A program made the position numbers and the translations under genes. A model generated the notes under the pieces. The model was given only the letters and a program-made list of their open reading frames with translations, had not been told where the DNA came from and did no database searches. A stretch of DNA of 64,000 nt from Clostridiales bacterium (lineage in GTDB: Bacteria > Bacillota > Clostridia > Lachnospirales > Lachnospiraceae), in NCBI GenBank assembly GCA_020859985.1, contig JAJBVD010000086.1, positions 1 through 64,000 on the forward strand. Reading direction: 5' to 3'. Positions 61,031 through 64,000 of the stretch are shown piece by piece. Positions within the stretch are counted from its first letter, which is position 1. Each line of letters begins with the position of its first letter.

Positions 61031-63085
61031 ATGGATGTGGAGAACATGAAGATGCCAGTGGAAATACCTCCTCGCCAGGGTTCAGCGGATATCCCGCCTG
61101 ACGGGCGAGGAGGCCACCCGGCGGGAGCAGGTCGCGACTGCGATTTGGAGAACACTTCGCGCTGCACGGCTGCTTCGGAAATGATCGGCAGGGTAAAGCT
61201 GAATCTGGACTTTTATCCGGGTAAGGACCTTTACAGCGATGGTGAGATTGAGCAGAAATTGCTGGAGATTGTAAAGTCTCATTCGGAGGAGGAGTTTGAT
61301 CAGGTCATCGCTGAGGAGGCGGACTGGGCAATCCTGTACCATCTGTCCCATATCCGTCAGAACATTGTCGGTTCTGTTCATCTGCGCGCAGATGCGAGTG
61401 TGCTGGAGATCGGTTCCGGGTGCGGTGCCATCACAGGGGCACTCTCCAGACAGGCAGGAAGTGTTACGTGTGTCGATCTTTCTTTACAGAGAAGCCGAAT
61501 TAACGCGTACCGGAACAGAGAGCGGGACAACATTGAGATTCTGGTCGGCAATTTTCAGGATATTGAGAAAAGCCTGGGAGAATATGATTGTGTTACGCTG
61601 ATCGGTGTATTTGAATATGGGGCTGCCTATATCAAGGCGGCGGATCCGTATGTGGAGTTTCTGCGGATCATCAGAAAGCATCTGGCTCCTGGCGGGAAGA
61701 TTGTCATGGCGATCGAGAACCGTTTCGGCATGAAATACTTTGCAGGCTGTCAGGAGGATCATTTCGGCAAATATTTTGAGGGGATTGAGGGTTATACAAC
61801 GACGGAGGGTGTCAAGACTTTTTCCGGAAAAGAGCTGGAACGGATCTGTGCCGAGGCCGGCTTTGAAAAAGTAAAATTCTATTATCCCTATCCGGACTAC
61901 AAGCTTCCGTTTCAGGTCTTTTCTGACGGCCGGCTGCCGGGGACCGGTGAGCTGACGACAAATCTGCGCAATTTTGACCGGGACCGGATGCTCCTTTTTG
62001 ACGAAAAAAAGGCGTTTGACTGCGTGAACCGGGAAGGAATGTTTCCGTTCTTTTCCAATTCCTACCTGCTGGAGATCAGCATGGATGATACTGCCGATGC
62101 CAATCCGGTGATTTATAAAAAATACTCCAACGACCGGGCGAGAGAGTTTTCCGTCTGCACGGAAATGCGGATGGAAAACGGTGAGTGTATCGTCCGGAAG
62201 GAAGCGGCTTTCCCGGAGAGCGCCGGGCATGTCAGAAGCCTGCCGAGGCTGGGGGAAGCTTTGCGCAGGCAGTATGCGGGCTCGAAGCTGACCGTCTGCC
62301 CCTGCGTAGAAAAGAATGCTGCGGCGGAAGCGCCCATTCGCCCGAGCTCAGCGGCAGGACGCAGCCGCGATTTAGAGAACGCTGCGCGTTGCGCGGCTGC
62401 TGTCGTAAGTCCGTTTGTGAGCGGCAGAACGCTGGAGGAGATTGCCGACGAAGGGATCGGGACCGGACAGTATGAAAAGACGGAGAGCATTATCCGGGAA
62501 CTGATCGCGCTGATCTGGGAGAAAAATGCGGATCGGCCGTTCCAGATGACGGAGGCCTTTACCCGGGTCTTCGGTCCGGCGGAATTTGAGGGCAAGATGC
62601 ACGCAGGCAGTGTCAGCGACATCGACATGGTGCTGGGAAATATTCTGACAGAGGGCACAGCCCGGCAGGGACAGGATTCAGAGTGGATTTTGATCGATTA
62701 TGAGTGGACGTTTGAGTTTCCGGTGCCGACGGAATTCATCATTTACCGGATGCTGCACTATTATTTTGAGACGTCGGCGAGCCGCCAGATACTGAAAGAC
62801 AGGGATTACCTGAAGCTCTCAAAGGCGGATGAGCAGACCTTTCGGCAGATGGAGATTCATTTTCAGCAATATATCAACGGGACGCATGTTCCGATCCATG
62901 AGCTCTATCCGGTGATGGGGAAGGCCGCCGTGGATATGAGAGTGGTGATGGAGAGCGGAGAGTTTCCGGAGCAGGCAGCGATGAATCTGCGCCATGGCGA
63001 CAAAAAAACCGGCTCCCTGCTGCGCCGCGGGGTACGAAGACTTAAGCGGCAGGCAAAGAGTCTGAAAGGGAAAGCAAAGGGGTAA
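61031..63085 (+). CDS. Large SAM-dependent methyltransferase, surface-polysaccharide operon
   Basis: 684 residues. A class I methyltransferase domain spans about 95-260 with the SAM motif LEIGSGCGAITGALSRQ, CVDLSLQRSRI and the acidic GNFQDIEK region. The remainder has DRARE and a kinase-like DIDMVLGNIL plus IDYEWTFEFPVPTEF segment, perhaps a second catalytic module acting on the polymer end. Two GCAG/CTGC palindromic repeats are embedded in frame (61127 and 62361) and give the related DLEN-x2-RC segments. The stop TAA lies inside the 27-bp repeat at 63082. It could terminate or decorate chains recognised by the Wzt domain. Confidence 0.75.
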   Translation: MDVENMKMPVEIPPRQGSADIPPDGRGGHPAGAGRDCDLENTSRCTAASEMIGRVKLNLDFYPGKDLYSDGEIEQKLLEIVKSHSEEEFDQVIAEEADWAILYHLSHIRQNIVGSVHLRADASVLEIGSGCGAITGALSRQAGSVTCVDLSLQRSRINAYRNRERDNIEILVGNFQDIEKSLGEYDCVTLIGVFEYGAAYIKAADPYVEFLRIIRKHLAPGGKIVMAIENRFGMKYFAGCQEDHFGKYFEGIEGYTTTEGVKTFSGKELERICAEAGFEKVKFYYPYPDYKLPFQVFSDGRLPGTGELTTNLRNFDRDRMLLFDEKKAFDCVNREGMFPFFSNSYLLEISMDDTADANPVIYKKYSNDRAREFSVCTEMRMENGECIVRKEAAFPESAGHVRSLPRLGEALRRQYAGSKLTVCPCVEKNAAAEAPIRPSSAAGRSRDLENAARCAAAVVSPFVSGRTLEEIADEGIGTGQYEKTESIIRELIALIWEKNADRPFQMTEAFTRVFGPAEFEGKMHAGSVSDIDMVLGNILTEGTARQGQDSEWILIDYEWTFEFPVPTEFIIYRMLHYYFETSASRQILKDRDYLKLSKADEQTFRQMEIHFQQYINGTHVPIHELYPVMGKAAVDMRVVMESGEFPEQAAMNLRHGDKKTGSLLRRGVRRLKRQAKSLKGKAKG
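61127..61173 (+). repeat. Palindromic repeat embedded in coding sequence, copy 1
   Basis: GCAGGTCGCGA ... TCGCGCTGC-ACGGCTGC with the central GATTTGGAGAACACTTCG. Lies near the start of the methyltransferase, before its catalytic domain, in frame. Related to copy 2 at 62361. Confidence 0.7.
62361..62400 (+). repeat. Palindromic repeat embedded in coding sequence, copy 2
   Basis: GCAGCCGCG and CGCGGCTGC are perfect 9-base arms around GATTTAGAGAACGCTGC. In frame inside the methyltransferase, between the methyltransferase and the C-terminal domains; encodes GRSRDLENAARCAAA. Confidence 0.7.
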
Positions 63086-63108
63086 CTGTGAAGGTACGGA
63101 ACAGTTAC
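63082..63108 (+). repeat. 27-bp palindromic dispersed repeat, copy 3
   Basis: Perfect arms GTAACTG and CAGTTAC around TGAAGGTACGGAA. It contains the stop codon of the methyltransferase gene and lies 24 bases before the glycosyltransferase start. Confidence 0.75.
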
Positions 63109-63131
63109 GTAAAGGGCTTGTAGAAAAATAT

Positions 63132-64000
63132 ATGAGATCAGACGTAAAAACCGCGTTGAAAAAGCTGCTTGCCAAAAACGCGGTGACAGAGCGGTGGGGC
63201 AGGCGCATCAATTCTTTCTTAAAAGGGAACCGATACTGTCTATGGAAGAAAACTCCTGAAAAAGCGGCGGCAATCCTGTGTCCGCCGGAAGAGTTTGCAA
63301 GGCAGAGAAATACAAAATTTGCGCAGGATATCTGTGTCAGTATTGTTGTGCCGCTTTATAATACTCCGGTTGGTTTTTTAAAAGAGATGATCGCCTCGGT
63401 GCGGCTTCAGTCTTATGAGAACTGGGAGCTTGTTCTGGCGGACGGCAGCGATGATAAGCACAGCGAGGTGCAGTCTGTCTGTGAAAAGCTTATGCAGGAG
63501 GACGGTCGGATCCGGTACAAAAAGCTTCCAGAGAATCTGGGCATTTCCGGCAATACGAACGCCTGCCTTGATATGGCGTCGGGCGACTATATTGCGCTGC
63601 TGGATCATGATGACTTCCTGCACCCGTCCGCGCTCTTTGAGACAGTAAAAGCGGTCTGCGAACATGGCGCGGATTATGTCTACACAGATGAAGCGGCTTT
63701 TCTGGATGATAATATATTTGATGTGAGTATCCGGCACTGCAAGCCGGACTTTGCCATTGACAACCTGCGGGCAAACAATTACATTTGCCATTTTTCCATG
63801 TTCCGGGCCGGACTTCTGGAAAAGGCCGGACGCTTCCGGACAGAATATGACGGAAGTCAGGATTTTGACATGATCCTGCGTCTGACAGAACAGGCGAAGA
63901 AGGTGTTTCATGTCCGGAAGATTCTGTACTTCTGGCGTTCTCACCCGGATTCCGTGGCGTCGGACATCAGTGCGAAGCCTTACGCCGCCGATGCGGCAAA
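63132..64000 (+). CDS. Family 2 glycosyltransferase, cut by window end
   Basis: At least 289 residues, open at the right edge. After a ~65-residue N-terminal extension comes a GT-A fold: SIVVPLYNTPVGFLKEMIAS, SYENWELVLADGSDD, then GDYIALLDHDDFLHPSA (metal-binding DxD/DHDD), YVYTDEAAFL and NNYICHFSMFRAGLL with the DGSQDFDMILRLTE acceptor-side segment. Typical of rhamnosyl or other sugar transferases in surface-glycan operons. Only a weak ribosome binding site precedes ATG 63132. The C-terminal part lies beyond the window. Confidence 0.9.
   Translation, partial: MRSDVKTALKKLLAKNAVTERWGRRINSFLKGNRYCLWKKTPEKAAAILCPPEEFARQRNTKFAQDICVSIVVPLYNTPVGFLKEMIASVRLQSYENWELVLADGSDDKHSEVQSVCEKLMQEDGRIRYKKLPENLGISGNTNACLDMASGDYIALLDHDDFLHPSALFETVKAVCEHGADYVYTDEAAFLDDNIFDVSIRHCKPDFAIDNLRANNYICHFSMFRAGLLEKAGRFRTEYDGSQDFDMILRLTEQAKKVFHVRKILYFWRSHPDSVASDISAKPYAADAA

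Overview
The window looks like a chromosomal segment of a Lachnospiraceae-type Clostridia (Firmicutes). The evidence is the gene order tig-clpP-clpX-lon-engB, strong AGGAGG-type ribosome binding sites, frequent TTG/GTG starts, and families typical of that group (apparent DUF6145, DUF4364 and DUF6809 proteins, YtrA-type GntR regulation, greA-lysS). I infer the family only; genus and species cannot be read from the sequence.

0-6 kb holds two tRNA groups (partial tRNA-Asp and tRNA-Leu; then Pro-Gly-Arg-His-Gln-Leu behind a consensus promoter) with YitT, two nitroreductases, a ZIP metal transporter, an XRE regulator, a CYTH protein and a DJ-1 protein. 6-13.3 kb is the protein quality-control block (trigger factor, ClpP, ClpX, Lon, EngB) and convergent rpsT. 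13.4-19.5 kb has a RarD-type permease behind a five-copy 25-bp tandem repeat, a MetY-type sulfhydrylase, and a YtrA-like GntR/ABC operon with its own palindromic operator. At 19.68-20.05 kb lies a compact type I toxin-antitoxin locus built like the enterococcal par/Fst system: a 32-codon membrane peptide, a convergent small RNA, two consensus promoters and a shared 5' repeat. 20.3-33.1 kb holds YbaK, a heterodimeric ABC exporter, NfeD/SPFH, argF, birA, dusB, greA and lysS.

33.1-44.8 kb is an integrated element in the 3' end of lysS. A 15-bp core (TTCCCGAC-A/G-ATGAGA) occurs at the end of lysS and again at 44817 inside a leftover lysS tail that still encodes FPTMR. Tandem GAACCA arm-like repeats lie just inside both ends. 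The element carries RtcB plus PrfH (prfH frameshifted), a DUF6809 protein, an XRE regulator, an AT-rich cluster of unknown function (two zinc-ribbon membrane proteins and two acidic secreted proteins), a YqaJ remnant, a short SSB, an integrase with one in-frame TAG, and MNT/HEPN genes. It looks like a decaying integrative element that keeps cargo.

44.9-54.3 kb holds a PTS-type IIC membrane protein, a Lon-like AAA ATPase without a protease domain, a secreted SleB/CwlJ-type hydrolase with a serine-rich linker, a PepSY protein with its probable two-component system, and a DUF4364 protein. 54.5-64 kb is a cell-surface polysaccharide operon: a membrane-anchored acidic protein, a polysaccharide deacetylase, rfbB, rfbC, an ABC-2 exporter (permease plus Wzt-like ATPase), a large methyltransferase, and a glycosyltransferase cut by the window end.

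Dispersed small repeats run through the window: a 27-bp palindrome (12928, 58240, 63082), a cluster of perfect hairpins after the first tRNAs, and a palindromic repeat embedded twice in the methyltransferase coding sequence.
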